Of a stretch of 19,363 bases of DNA, positions 7,246 to 16,500 are shown one piece after another. The position numbers and the translations under genes are program-made. The notes under the pieces were generated by a model. It saw only the letters and a list, made by a program, of their open reading frames with translations, was not told the origin of the DNA and searched no databases. How positions within the stretch are numbered: the stretch's first letter is position 1; every line of letters starts with the position of its first letter. The stretch lies in the NCBI GenBank assembly GCA_002493625.1, contig DKZK01000010.1, forward strand, positions 148,477 through 167,839. Direction: 5' to 3'. This DNA comes from Lachnospiraceae bacterium UBA7076. GTDB taxonomy: Bacteria; Bacillota; Clostridia; Lachnospirales; Lachnospiraceae.

Positions 7246-8424
7246 TTAATCTCCGTAAAAATTAAATTTCATTCCATGCTTTTCTCCGTAAGCGGTATAG
7301 ATTTCAATAATTATATCATTTTTCTCCATATCAGTTACGACGATATTATCACGGTATACATTTAAAATTTTGATTGTGTTCTCTTTCGTATTGACAGCAA
7401 ACCTGAACCGTATCTCCACAGTATCTCCCTTTGAGAAATAATTACCCGAAAAATCCACATAATCCTTATCCTCATCAACAGGAGTTACGGTCCACTTTTC
7501 ATTGAAACAATATTCCTCCAGAACCTCTCCAAGCTCCACATCAGGAGCAAAGGTAAGCGAACACGTTTTTACATAATTTATCTTTGTATCAGGCAGTATG
7601 GCGGCTTTCCCCCCAAGATTGGCAAAGTTTATTGATATTGCGGAAACTGCAATTGTTACTGCCAATGCAATAACAGTTGCGGTCTGACTTTCCCTCTTAC
7701 GGGCATTATGGAATTTTAACATTATTACTACGACAATAAATCCTGTTACGGCACCGCCAAAGTGCCCGAAATTATCCACCTTCATTTTACTGGCAACTAT
7801 TGCGTCAATCACAATATAAACAATAACCTCAATACCTGTAATCAAACCTGCATTACTTCTTACACCGTTTCGGACACTTGAAAAATTAGAAATATATATG
7901 TAGGCTGCCATAATTCCAAATATAGCGCCGGACGCTCCGATTGAAAAATAGATATGCTCAGGGTCTATGATATGAAATCCGAATACAGATAAAACACTTG
8001 AGCCTAAGCCGGATAAAAAATATATGATTACCGTTTTCAACGAGCCAATATTTTTTTCAACATCACTGCCAAAAATCCACAAGGTAATCATGTTCATGAG
8101 CAGATGCTCAAAATTAAGGTGCAAAAAAATACTTGAAAGAAGCCTTCCGTACTCTCCCATTTCCACAACATATTCATAATTTGCGCCGCCGGTTCTCGAA
8201 AAATTATTCTTTGTGGCGCATGCCGCAAACACGATAACATTTATTATGATAAGAAAAATAGTGCATATCGGAAAGCCTCCCTGAACCCTTGTGCCGTTAT
8301 CAGGCTGGTTACTGTAAGCGTTGGATATATTATTTATTATGTAAGGCTCATCAAAATGCTGTTCATCGAACTGTTGCCAATCAAGCCCTTTCTCAGCCTC
8401 ATTATTGTTTTGAAAATCTTCCAC
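7246..8424 (-). CDS. Rhomboid family intramembrane serine protease
   Basis: This membrane protease of 392 aa cleaves transmembrane substrates inside the bilayer. The catalytic Ser-His pair is visible: GASGAIFG gives S165, and NFGHFGG gives H221. The oxyanion-side motif HLNFEHLLMN supplies H102, H107 and N111. A polar, cytoplasmic N-terminal tail of about 50 residues precedes the first membrane helix (about 51-70), and the core runs to about residue 237. A further helix (about 249-267) is followed by a soluble C-terminal domain of about 120 residues that should lie outside the cytoplasm. The start is GTG, chosen because AGGAG lies seven bases upstream. With the extra helix it resembles 7-TM bacterial rhomboids such as YqgP, but the C-terminal domain is not one I recognise. 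Confidence 0.93.
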   Translation of the reverse strand: MEDFQNNNEAEKGLDWQQFDEQHFDEPYIINNISNAYSNQPDNGTRVQGGFPICTIFLIIINVIVFAACATKNNFSRTGGANYEYVVEMGEYGRLLSSIFLHLNFEHLLMNMITLWIFGSDVEKNIGSLKTVIIYFLSGLGSSVLSVFGFHIIDPEHIYFSIGASGAIFGIMAAYIYISNFSSVRNGVRSNAGLITGIEVIVYIVIDAIVASKMKVDNFGHFGGAVTGFIVVVIMLKFHNARKRESQTATVIALAVTIAVSAISINFANLGGKAAILPDTKINYVKTCSLTFAPDVELGEVLEEYCFNEKWTVTPVDEDKDYVDFSGNYFSKGDTVEIRFRFAVNTKENTIKILNVYRDNIVVTDMEKNDIIIEIYTAYGEKHGMKFNFYGD

Positions 8425-8452
8425 GTTATATCTCCTTAAAGTATATAGTCTT

Positions 8453-8481
8453 AATATAGCAAAAATTTTGCGAAATGGAAA
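8453..8481 (-). promoter_or_regulatory. Candidate promoter of the rhomboid gene
   Basis: On the minus strand the -10 is TATATT (8453-8458) and the -35 is TTTCCA (8476-8481, 4 of 6), with a 17-bp spacer. The start point would be near 8446, giving a leader of about 20 nt with the AGGAG box. The weaker -35 makes this less certain than the divergent promoter at 8502-8530. Confidence 0.45.
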
Positions 8482-8501
8482 GAAATTTTACAGCGGCAAC
8501 A

Positions 8502-8530
8502 TTGCAAACAACCTGTTTATTTGTTAGAAT
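8502..8530 (+). promoter_or_regulatory. Promoter of the ABC-F gene
   Basis: TTGCAA (8502-8507, 5 of 6) and TAGAAT (8525-8530, 5 of 6) are separated by 17 bp. The start point near 8537 leaves a short 30-nt leader containing the GGGAGGA ribosome binding site, so there is no room for the attenuator leader that precedes many antibiotic-induced ABC-F genes. Confidence 0.75.
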
Positions 8531-8567
8531 AACCAACGAAATAATATTTGCAAGGGAGGAAGCTGCC

Positions 8568-10556
8568 ATGCTTCTGGCGTGTCAGAACATAAGTAAAGCT
8601 TACGGTACGAATCAGATTTTATCTGACGTATCATTTCATATAGAGGCAAGAGAAAAAATAGCCATAGTGGGAATAAACGGATGTGGAAAAACCACTCTGC
8701 TTAAGGTTATCATGGGTGAGGAAGCCGCTGATAACGGTCAGGTTGTTATCTCAAAGGAGGCAGCCGTAGGCTATCTCTCACAGCATCAGGACATTTCCTT
8801 CGACAACACCGTGTATGATGAAATGCTTGAAACAAAAAAATTTATTATTGATATGGAAACAAAGCTGCGAAGCCTTGAGCTTGACATGAAGGAATATGAG
8901 GGCGACAGGCTGGAGCAGATTATGAACACCTACAACAAGGTACAGTCGGAATATGACAGGCTTAACGGATATGCCTACAAAAGCGAGATAACCGGCGTAT
9001 TGAAGGGACTTGGTTTTTCGGAGGCGGATTACAACAGGCATATCAGCACCCTTTCAGGGGGACAGAAAATGCGTATTGCCCTTGGCAGGCTTCTACTTAC
9101 AAAGCCCGATATAATCATACTTGACGAGCCTACCAATCATCTTGATATGCTCTCCACGGCATGGCTTGAGACATTTCTCTCGGCATATGACGGAAGCGTG
9201 ATTATCGTAAGCCATGACCGGTATTTTATTGATAAAATTGCAACAAAAATTGTTGAGATAGATAATACAAAAGCAACCATTTATCACGGAAACTACTCCT
9301 ACTATGCAAAAAAGCGCGCTGAGGTAAGAGCCTCCCTTATGAAGGCTTACTTAAACCAGCAGCAGGAAATAAAGCATCAGGAGGAGGTTATAACAAAGCT
9401 CAAGCAGTTCAACAGGGAAAAATCCATAAAGCGGGCTGAGAGCAGGGAGAAAATGCTTGCTAAAATAGATGTTTTGGAAAAGCCTGTGGAGACTGCCTCG
9501 GAAATGCGCCTTACCCTTACCCCGTCCGTTGAGAGTGGAAATGACGTTCTTACAATAAGGGAGCTTTCAAAATCCTTTGGCAGCCACAATTTATTTTCAT
9601 CCGTTGATATGGATATAAAAAGAGGCGAACGGGTTTCCCTTATCGGCGGAAACGGAACAGGCAAAACGACAATACTGAAAATAATAAACCGCGTTGTACC
9701 AAAGGACACAGGAACCGTAACGCTGGGCTCCCGCGTGCGCATCGGCTACTACGATCAGGAGCATCAGGTTTTATCCCTTCACAAAACAATATTTGAGGAA
9801 ATATCCGATGCATATCCTGACATGAACAATACAAAAATAAGAAATGTTCTCGCCGCATTTTTATTTACGGGCGAGGACGTATTTAAAAAAATCGGAGATT
9901 TAAGCGGCGGTGAGCGCGGACGTGTTTCCCTTGCAAAGCTTATGCTCTCCCCTGCAAATTTCCTTATACTTGACGAGCCTACAAACCATCTTGATATACA
10001 GTCCAAGGAAATACTTGAGGAAGCTTTAAAAAGCTACACGGGAACAGTGCTTGTTGTAAGCCACGACAGATATTTTATTAATTCCGTTTCAACGAGAATT
10101 ATTGAGCTTAAGGATAAAAGACTTTACTCCTTCATAGGCGATTATGACTACTACGAAGCCCACAGGGGCATTGTTTACGATGCGGCTTCAGAGAATAATA
10201 ATGCAGCCGGCAGCAGTACGACGCAAAATCCGTCCATGAAAACGGCGTTTACGGCAATTACGGATAGCGCTCCGGCACAGACCACACAGACGGGAAGCCT
10301 GTCCTCCTCAAAGGAGGAGTATCTTAAAAACAAGGAGGAGCAGGCGCGTATAAGGAAGCTTGCAAACGACCTGAAGCGGACGGAAGCAAAAATAGAGGAA
10401 TTGGAAAATGCCATATCCGAAATTGACAAGGAGATAAACAATCCTGAAAATGCCACAAACTCTTTTAAGCTCGGAGAGCTTTCCGCCCAAAGGGAAAAAA
10501 CGGACAGCGAGCTTATGGAATTATATGAAAAATGGGAGACATTAAGCAATGTGTAA
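8568..10556 (+). CDS. ABC-F family ATPase (ribosome-associated)
   Basis: This 662-aa soluble protein has two ABC domains and no membrane segments, the ABC-F architecture. These proteins bind the ribosomal E site and act in translation or antibiotic protection. Domain 1 has Walker A GINGCGKTT (35-43), signature LSGGQKMR (162-169) and Walker B/D-loop ILDEPTNHLD (184-193). Domain 2 has Walker A GGNGTGKTT (360-368), signature LSGGERGR (445-452) and another LDEPTNHLD. The interdomain linker is rich in Lys and Glu (ITKLKQFNREKSIKRAESRE). A Ser/Thr/Ala/Gln-rich spacer leads to a C-terminal coiled coil (about 585-660). An in-frame ATG at 8475 has no ribosome binding site and lies before the promoter, so the start is ATG 8568, preceded by GGGAGGA. 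The length and coiled-coil tail suggest a YdiF/Uup-like housekeeping member rather than a resistance factor. Confidence 0.93.
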   Translation: MLLACQNISKAYGTNQILSDVSFHIEAREKIAIVGINGCGKTTLLKVIMGEEAADNGQVVISKEAAVGYLSQHQDISFDNTVYDEMLETKKFIIDMETKLRSLELDMKEYEGDRLEQIMNTYNKVQSEYDRLNGYAYKSEITGVLKGLGFSEADYNRHISTLSGGQKMRIALGRLLLTKPDIIILDEPTNHLDMLSTAWLETFLSAYDGSVIIVSHDRYFIDKIATKIVEIDNTKATIYHGNYSYYAKKRAEVRASLMKAYLNQQQEIKHQEEVITKLKQFNREKSIKRAESREKMLAKIDVLEKPVETASEMRLTLTPSVESGNDVLTIRELSKSFGSHNLFSSVDMDIKRGERVSLIGGNGTGKTTILKIINRVVPKDTGTVTLGSRVRIGYYDQEHQVLSLHKTIFEEISDAYPDMNNTKIRNVLAAFLFTGEDVFKKIGDLSGGERGRVSLAKLMLSPANFLILDEPTNHLDIQSKEILEEALKSYTGTVLVVSHDRYFINSVSTRIIELKDKRLYSFIGDYDYYEAHRGIVYDAASENNNAAGSSTTQNPSMKTAFTAITDSAPAQTTQTGSLSSSKEEYLKNKEEQARIRKLANDLKRTEAKIEELENAISEIDKEINNPENATNSFKLGELSAQREKTDSELMELYEKWETLSNV

Positions 10557-10567
10557 ACACACTTGCT
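10545..10567. other. Convergent-gene junction hairpin
   Basis: AGCAATGTGT (10545-10554) can pair with ACACACTTGCT (10557-10567), with one bulged base. It covers the stop codon of the ABC-F gene and the last base of the ANTAR stop. There is no adjacent T run on either strand, so it is at best a weak bidirectional terminator. Confidence 0.3.
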
Positions 10568-11117
10568 AAACATCTCCCTGAAACATAAGCGTCAATATCA
10601 TCTGCGCAGTTTCAACCATATTTGTGCTGTTGTCCATACTGCACTTCTGAATGTAACGAAACGCCTCCTCCTCGGATAAATGATTTCTTTCCATGAGGAG
10701 GTATTTTGCATTGCTTATATAATTTTCTTCCTGCCATGTCCGCTTGACGGGTTTTTTATTTTTCTTATATCTTCGCTCAACCTGCCTCAGCACCATGTCA
10801 ACGGTACTTATCAGGTCGCCTAATTTAAGGGGCGTTGAAAGGGACAAGATTCCCGTCCCTGCCGCCGCAACCGCAATCTGCGAGCCGATAAGCACAAGCT
10901 CAAAGCTTTTCGGCAGACTTTCCTTTAAATCGAGATAAAACATATCGCTTAATTTATATGCGCTTAAAACCACTCCTGCATCCATGTTCCCCACTGCCTG
11001 TAACGCCATGGCGGCAGTGGAATAGGCAAACACCTCCGCATAGCCGTGATTATTAAGTATTCTCTGTATTTTTTTTGCTTCCTCAAGCTTTGGCAGGACT
11101 ACTATAATTGAACTCAT
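10566..11117 (-). CDS. ANTAR-domain protein with degenerate receiver domain (NrgR-like antiterminator)
   Basis: This 183-aa protein has an N-terminal receiver-like fold (about 1-112) and a C-terminal ANTAR RNA-binding domain (about 125-180), with the helices YISNAKYLLMERNHLSEEEA and AQMILTLM. ANTAR proteins bind paired hexaloop hairpins and prevent termination. The gene follows glnA by 18 bp with a GGAGG box, the same order as glnA-nrgR in Clostridium saccharobutylicum, where nitrogen-dependent antitermination was proposed. The receiver lacks its phosphorylation chemistry. The acidic pair is replaced (VVLPK at 6-10), the phosphoacceptor position is S52 (VVLSAYKL), and the conserved Lys before Pro is T95. 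It cannot be phosphorylated in the usual way and may sense a ligand or a protein partner, possibly glutamine synthetase (inference). Confidence 0.85.
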   Translation of the reverse strand: MSSIIVVLPKLEEAKKIQRILNNHGYAEVFAYSTAAMALQAVGNMDAGVVLSAYKLSDMFYLDLKESLPKSFELVLIGSQIAVAAAGTGILSLSTPLKLGDLISTVDMVLRQVERRYKKNKKPVKRTWQEENYISNAKYLLMERNHLSEEEAFRYIQKCSMDNSTNMVETAQMILTLMFQGDV

Positions 11118-11135
11118 ATGGCTGCCTCCGCTTTT

Positions 11136-12461
11136 TTATATGCGATATAAATATTTTGCTATTTCCCAGTCGGAAACCTGCTCCAGGTAACCTCTCCATT
11201 CCGTCCTTTTTGCCTTGATGTATTTTTTTACAAGGTTTTCCCCGATTACGTCCGTCACAAGGCTTTCATTTTTTAACGCTTCTATCGCCTCCCCCAGATT
11301 TTCAGGAAGGGACGCAATTCCCTTTTCCTCCTTCTCCTCCTCACTGAGCTTTCTTATGTCCTCAACAAGTTCATCCGGCGCAGTTAAATGATTTTTAATT
11401 CCATCCATTCCTGCCGCTATGCAAAGGGCAAAAACAAGATAAGGATTTGCCGCCGAATCAGGACTTCTAAGCTCAAGCCATGCCCCGCCGTCAGACATGC
11501 TTCCCACATGAATAAGGGTATTTCTCTGTTTCCTCGACCATGTAACCTCAGACGGCGCCTCAAAGCCCGGCACAAGTCTCTTGTAGGAATTTACAAGAGG
11601 ATTGAACATTGCCGTCATTCCCTGAATATGCGTTAAAATTCCTGCCATAAAGGACTTTCCGACATCACTCAGATTACCGTTTTCATCCGAAAATACATTT
11701 TGTCCGTCCTTCATAAGTCTCATTTTAAGATGCATGCCTGAACCGTTTTCGTCCATGCGGGGCTTCGGCATAAATGTGGCGTGAAGTCCGTATTTTTTTG
11801 CGATTGTGCCTACGGCAGTCTTGAAGGTCATTATTTTATCCGCAGTTGCAAGGGCATTCTCGTATGTGAAATCTATCTCATGCTGTGCCGGCGCAATTTC
11901 GTGATGGGATGAAGTTATAATATATCCCATTTCCTCCATGGAAAGAATGATGTCTCTCCTTGTATTTTCTCCCAAATCAACCGGAGATGTATCAAGGTAG
12001 CCTGCCTTTTCATGGGTGAGCGTGGTAGGAAGTCCGTTTTCATCCGCATGGAATAAAAAGAACTCACACTCAGGATTTATGAGAAGATTGTACCCCTCCT
12101 CCTGCATCTGTCCCGCAACTCTTTTTAATATATATCTGGAGCTTGCCTCGTACTCCGTTCCATCCTCATTTATAACATCACATATAAACCTTGCAACCTT
12201 TCCCTGCTGAGGTCTCCACGGAAGTATTGAAAATGTATCAAGGTCAGGTCTTAAATAAAGCGGAATTTCCTCTGACTGGTCAAAACCTGCGATTGACGCA
12301 AGATCAACCATACATTTATTGTCCATTGCGCTTATGACCCTGCTTGCCGGTATGGCAAGGTTTTTCAGGTTGCCGTACATATCCGTAAATTGAAGTCTGA
12401 TAAACTGAACGTCCTCCTCATCGATAAGCTGCATTATGTCAGCCTTACTGTAATTACTCAT
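11136..12461 (-). CDS. glnA: Type I glutamine synthetase (divergent)
   Basis: Glutamine synthetase joins glutamate and ammonia using ATP. The 441-aa length fits the clostridial/Bacillus GSI-alpha class, which lacks the adenylylation loop. Conserved elements are RLQFTDMYG near the N terminus, PECEFFLF, HHEIAPAQHEIDF (metal-binding glutamates), NGSGMH (substrate His), YKRLVPGFEAP and ELRSPDSAANPYL. Several usually invariant positions differ. FDGSS is VDLAS (Asp kept). The segment normally read as KNRxxLIR is KQRNTLIHV (R to H). The motif normally read as xRVELR is AWLELR (R to W). In other GSI enzymes the last two arginines contact ATP phosphates. It lies 24 bp after the carbamate kinase with GGAGGAG before ATG, and is followed by the ANTAR gene. 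It may be a true GS with an altered nucleotide site or a related ligase or regulator. Confidence 0.88.
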   Translation of the reverse strand: MSNYSKADIMQLIDEEDVQFIRLQFTDMYGNLKNLAIPASRVISAMDNKCMVDLASIAGFDQSEEIPLYLRPDLDTFSILPWRPQQGKVARFICDVINEDGTEYEASSRYILKRVAGQMQEEGYNLLINPECEFFLFHADENGLPTTLTHEKAGYLDTSPVDLGENTRRDIILSMEEMGYIITSSHHEIAPAQHEIDFTYENALATADKIMTFKTAVGTIAKKYGLHATFMPKPRMDENGSGMHLKMRLMKDGQNVFSDENGNLSDVGKSFMAGILTHIQGMTAMFNPLVNSYKRLVPGFEAPSEVTWSRKQRNTLIHVGSMSDGGAWLELRSPDSAANPYLVFALCIAAGMDGIKNHLTAPDELVEDIRKLSEEEKEEKGIASLPENLGEAIEALKNESLVTDVIGENLVKKYIKAKRTEWRGYLEQVSDWEIAKYLYRI

Positions 12462-12485
12462 ATACTCCTCCTTCTTTTTGCAACA

Positions 12486-13415
12486 TTATTTTATTATGGT
12501 TCCCGTCTTTCCCATATATCCTTCGTATGCCTTGTCTATCTTCGTTATAACCGCCCTTCTTCCCGCTCTCTTTTCAACAAAGGAAACGGATGCCTGCATC
12601 TTTGGAAGCATTGTATTTTCCTCAAATTCCCCACCTTCAATATACCTTTTTGCATCTGAAAGGGTGGTCGCTTCAAGCAGGATTTCCTCCTCCGTTCCGT
12701 AGTTTACGGAAACATGCTCCACGCTTGTAAGTATAAGCAGTTCATCCGCATCAAGCTCCTCCGCCATAACGCCGCAGGCGTAATCCTTTTCTATGACTGC
12801 GCTTGCGCCCTTCAGCGTTGTTCTCTGCTCAAGGACAGGTATTCCACCTCCTCCGCAGGCTATTACAATATGCCCCGCTTCAAGGAGCGTTCTGATTGAG
12901 TCAAGCTCTATAATTTTGCAGGGCTTCGGCGCTGCAACGATTCTTCTGTAGGCGTCCCCCTCTTTTACAACAAAGTTTCCCTTTTCCTCCTCAGCAGCCG
13001 CCTCCTCCTCGGACAGCTCCCTGCCGATTTTTTTTACGGGCTGTGAAAATGCTTCATCATAGGGGTCAACTACGACCTGCGTAATCACGGTACACACAGG
13101 CTTATATATGCCCTCCTTAAGAAGCTCCGCCCTTATGGCGTTCTGCAAATCAAAGCCTATATAGCCCTGACTCATGGCAGAGCATACGGACATAGGTGCG
13201 CATGTATATTCGGGATGCGCCTTTCCAAATTCATTCATTGCCGTATGTATCATTCCAATCTGCGGCGCATTTCCATGTGTTATGACAAGCTCTGCCCCTT
13301 CCCTGACAAGACTTACAATTTTCTTTGCAGTGCTTTTTACCGCTGTCTGCTGCTCCGGCAGGGTTGTTCCCATGGCTCTGTGTCCAAGGGCTATAACCAC
13401 TTTCTTTTTCTCCAT
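12486..13415 (-). CDS. arcC: Carbamate kinase (divergent)
   Basis: Carbamate kinase (309 aa, usual length about 310) interconverts carbamoyl phosphate plus ADP with carbamate plus ATP. The amino-acid kinase fold is clear: VVIALG at the N terminus, ITHGNAPQIGMIHTAM, VVVDPYDEAF, IACGGGGIPV, EKDYACGVMAEELDADELLILT and MLPK with the catalytic lysine. Some family-typical residues differ. The first glycine loop ALGGNAL is ALGHRAM, GNGPQVG is GNAPQIG, and the ILTDV segment is ILTSV. These changes occur together in a recognisable clostridial branch of the family (from memory). The gene lies 124 bp after carB and 24 bp before glnA, without arginine deiminase or ornithine transcarbamylase genes nearby. 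It may therefore recycle or buffer carbamoyl phosphate rather than make ATP from arginine (inference). Confidence 0.88.
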   Translation of the reverse strand: MEKKKVVIALGHRAMGTTLPEQQTAVKSTAKKIVSLVREGAELVITHGNAPQIGMIHTAMNEFGKAHPEYTCAPMSVCSAMSQGYIGFDLQNAIRAELLKEGIYKPVCTVITQVVVDPYDEAFSQPVKKIGRELSEEEAAAEEEKGNFVVKEGDAYRRIVAAPKPCKIIELDSIRTLLEAGHIVIACGGGGIPVLEQRTTLKGASAVIEKDYACGVMAEELDADELLILTSVEHVSVNYGTEEEILLEATTLSDAKRYIEGGEFEENTMLPKMQASVSFVEKRAGRRAVITKIDKAYEGYMGKTGTIIK

Positions 13416-13460
13416 GTTAAATCCCTTTCCAATTAAATGTCAATAAAATTCATTATAAAC

Positions 13461-13500
13461 TGTAAACAAGTATTCATTTTACATTGTAAACATATATGTT
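13461..13500 (-). promoter_or_regulatory. Repeat and palindrome cluster upstream of carbamate kinase
   Basis: The gap between carB and the carbamate kinase holds two direct copies of TGTAAACA (13461-13468, 13485-13492), the near-palindrome TTTACATTGTAAA (13478-13490) and the perfect palindrome AACATATATGTT (13489-13500). Such clustering suggests a protein-binding site. TATAAT-like boxes exist at 13452-13457 and 13518-13523 (minus strand), but neither has a good -35, so an independent promoter is unproven. Confidence 0.35.
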
Positions 13501-13539
13501 CTATTTTTTCTTAATCTATTATACAATCATCTGACAAGC

Positions 13540-16500
13540 CTATATTGCAGCTATATCGATAAGACTGAGCTTATCTGCCGGACATTCACATGCATTTTCA
13601 AGGCTCGTAATAAGCGCCCTTGCAGTATCCATTGCTGTTATGACATTTACACCCGTCTCAATTGCGCTTCTCCTTATGAGAAATCCGTCGCCGGAATGTT
13701 CCACGCCCTGAGGAGGAATGTCTATTACAAGGTCTATTTTATGACCTAAAATAAGGTCCATAAGATTCGGGGAGTCCTGCTCTATTTTGTTTGTCCTGTA
13801 TGCCTTTACTCCCGCCTCATTAAGCGCCTTTGCCGTTCCTCTCGTGGCATATATTTTGTAGCCTATGGCAGCAAACCTTCTGCCAATTTCAACAGCGGCT
13901 TCCTTTTCCTCATCCCTTACGGTCATTATCATATTCCTGTATTTCGGAAGATTTATTCCTGCGCCTGAAAATGCCTTGTATAACGCCTCGTTAAAATCCT
14001 TTGATATTCCAAGACATTCGCCTGTGGACTTCATTTCGGGTCCTAAGCTTATATCTGCGCCCCTTATTTTTTCAAAGGAGAATACAGGCATCTTTATGGC
14101 ATAGTATTCCGCCTCAGGCTGCAAGCCGGATGTGTAGCCCATATCCCTTAAATTGTAGCCCATTATGGCTTTTGCCGCAAGTAAAACAATCGGGATTCCC
14201 GTAACCTTGCTTATATACGGGACAGTACGGCTGGAACGGGGATTTACCTCAATGACGTACACGTCATCCTCGCATACTATAAACTGTATGTTTATCATTC
14301 CGATAACATGCAGCGCTTTTGCAAGCCTCCTTGTATATTCCTCTATTTTTTTCTTCGCGCTGTCGCTTATTGTCCTTGCAGGATAAACAGAAATGCTGTC
14401 GCCGGAATGTATGCCTGCCCGCTCAATATGCTCCATAATTCCCGGAATAACGATATCCTCGCCGTCGCATACCGCATCAACCTCTATCTCCTTTCCCACA
14501 AGGTATTTGTCCACAAGGATAGGATGCTCCTGCGCAATCTGATTTATTATGCCGATATACTGCTCAACGTCCTCATCATTTATTGCGATCTGCATTCCCT
14601 GACCGCCAAGCACATATGAAGGTCTTACAAGAACGGGATAACCAAGCTCCGCGGCTGCCTGTTTTGCCTCCTCAGCCGTAAATACCGTTCTTCCCTTCGG
14701 CCTTTTTATATGGCATTTCTCAAGTATCTCATCAAAAAGCTCTCTGTCCTCCGCCGCGTCAACATTTTCCGCAGAGGTGCCAAGTATAGGAACGCCCATT
14801 TTAATAAGAGCTTCCGTAAGCTTGATTGCGGTCTGACCGCCAAACTGTACAACTGCCCCGTCAGGCTTTTCAACATCAACTATATTTTCAACATCCTCAG
14901 GTGTAAGGGGTTCAAAATAAAGTTTATGGGCTATGTCAAAATCTGTACTTACGGTTTCGGGATTGTTGTTTACGATTATTGTCTCGTAGCCCTCCCCGGC
15001 AAACGCCCATGTACAGTGAACGCTGCAAAAATCAAACTCGATTCCCTGTCCGATGCGGATAGGCCCTGAGCCCAGCACAAGCACCTTTTTCCTGTCTGTT
15101 CTCACCGCCTCATTTTCACCGCCGTAAACGGAATAATAATATGGGGTTGCAGCCTCAAATTCAGCGGCGCAGGTGTCAACCATTTTATAGACGGCAGTTA
15201 TGCCGTACTCTTTCCGCAGCTTCTTAACATACTCCTCCGTCTTGCCGTTAAACCTTGCGATAACATAATCCGGAAACTCCATTCTTTTTGCCTCACGGAG
15301 AAGCTCCTCGTCAAGCTCCGTGGTTTTCAGCTTAAACTCCATGTCCGTAAGGTTTGCAATCTTATCGATAAACCATTTGTCTATCCTTGTTATCTCACTT
15401 ATCTCCTCGGCGGTTATCCCCATGCGGAATGCCTGGGCAACTCTCCACAATCTCATATCGTCAACAATCTTAAGCTCTTTTTTCATTTCATCCCGCGAAA
15501 GCTCCGAGAAATCATAGGAAATAAGACTGTCCACATGCTGTTCAAGGGAGCGTATGGCTTTCATGAGCGCGCCCTCAAAATTGTCACATATGCTCATAAC
15601 CTCCCCTGTTGCCTTCATCTGGGTTGTGAGCGTTCTCTTTGCGCTTATAAATTTATCAAAGGGAAGTCTTGGGATTTTTACGACCACATAGTCAAGCATA
15701 GGCTCAAAGCATGCGTAGGTTTTCTTTGTTATTGCATTTTTTATCTCGTCAAGGGTGTAGCCAAGGGCAATCTTTGCCGCAACCTTAGCAATCGGATAGC
15801 CCGTTGCCTTGCTTGCAAGGGCGGATGAACGCGACACTCTTGGATTCACTTCAATAACGCAGTATTCAAAGCTGTCAGGGTTAAGAGCATACTGCACGTT
15901 GCAGCCTCCCGTTATGCCAAGCTCCGTAATAATGTTAAGGGCGGAACTCCTCAGCATCTGATATTCCTTGTCCCCAAGGGTCTGGGAAGGGGCGACCACG
16001 ATGCTGTCTCCCGTGTGCACTCCCACAGGGTCTATGTTTTCCATGTTGCAGACAGTGATACAGTTTCCTGCGCTGTCGCGCATAACCTCGTACTCTATTT
16101 CCTTCCAGCCGGCAATGCACCGTTCCACAAGCACCTCGCCGACCCTTGAAAGCCTTAATCCGTTTTCAAGAATTTCCATAAGCTGTTCCTGATTATAGGC
16201 AATGCCGCCTCCGCTTCCTCCCAGCGTATAGGCAGGGCGAAGCACTACAGGATAACCGATTGTCTCAGTAAATGCAATGCCGTCCTCAACATTTTTTACG
16301 ACCAGCGACGCAGCAATCGGCTCGCCGATTTTTTCCATGGTGTCCTTAAATGCCTGTCTGTCCTCAGCCTTTTTTATGGTAAGGGCTGTCGTTCCGATCA
16401 GCCTTACGTTATGCTCCTTTAAAAAGCCGCTCTCGTCAAGCTCCATTGCAAGGTTAAGTCCTGCCTGACCTCCGAGGGTAGGCAGAATACTGTCGGGTTT

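Noticed and set aside
8475..8567. 31-residue N-terminal extension of the ABC-F protein
   Set aside because: The upstream ATG precedes the predicted promoter and lacks a ribosome binding site; ATG 8568 has GGGAGGA.
13430..13460. ArgR box before carbamate kinase
   Set aside because: TGAATTTTATTGA on the minus strand is one base short of the usual spacing and poor in its second half; too weak to call.
13466..13490. GlnR/TnrA-type site in the carB-arcC gap
   Set aside because: TGTAA and TTACA half-sites are present, but the spacing is about 13 bp instead of 7.
13865..16468. Many plus-strand ORFs of 60-119 codons inside carB
   Set aside because: All are antisense shadows of a fully conserved large-subunit gene; none has a ribosome binding site or a family signature.
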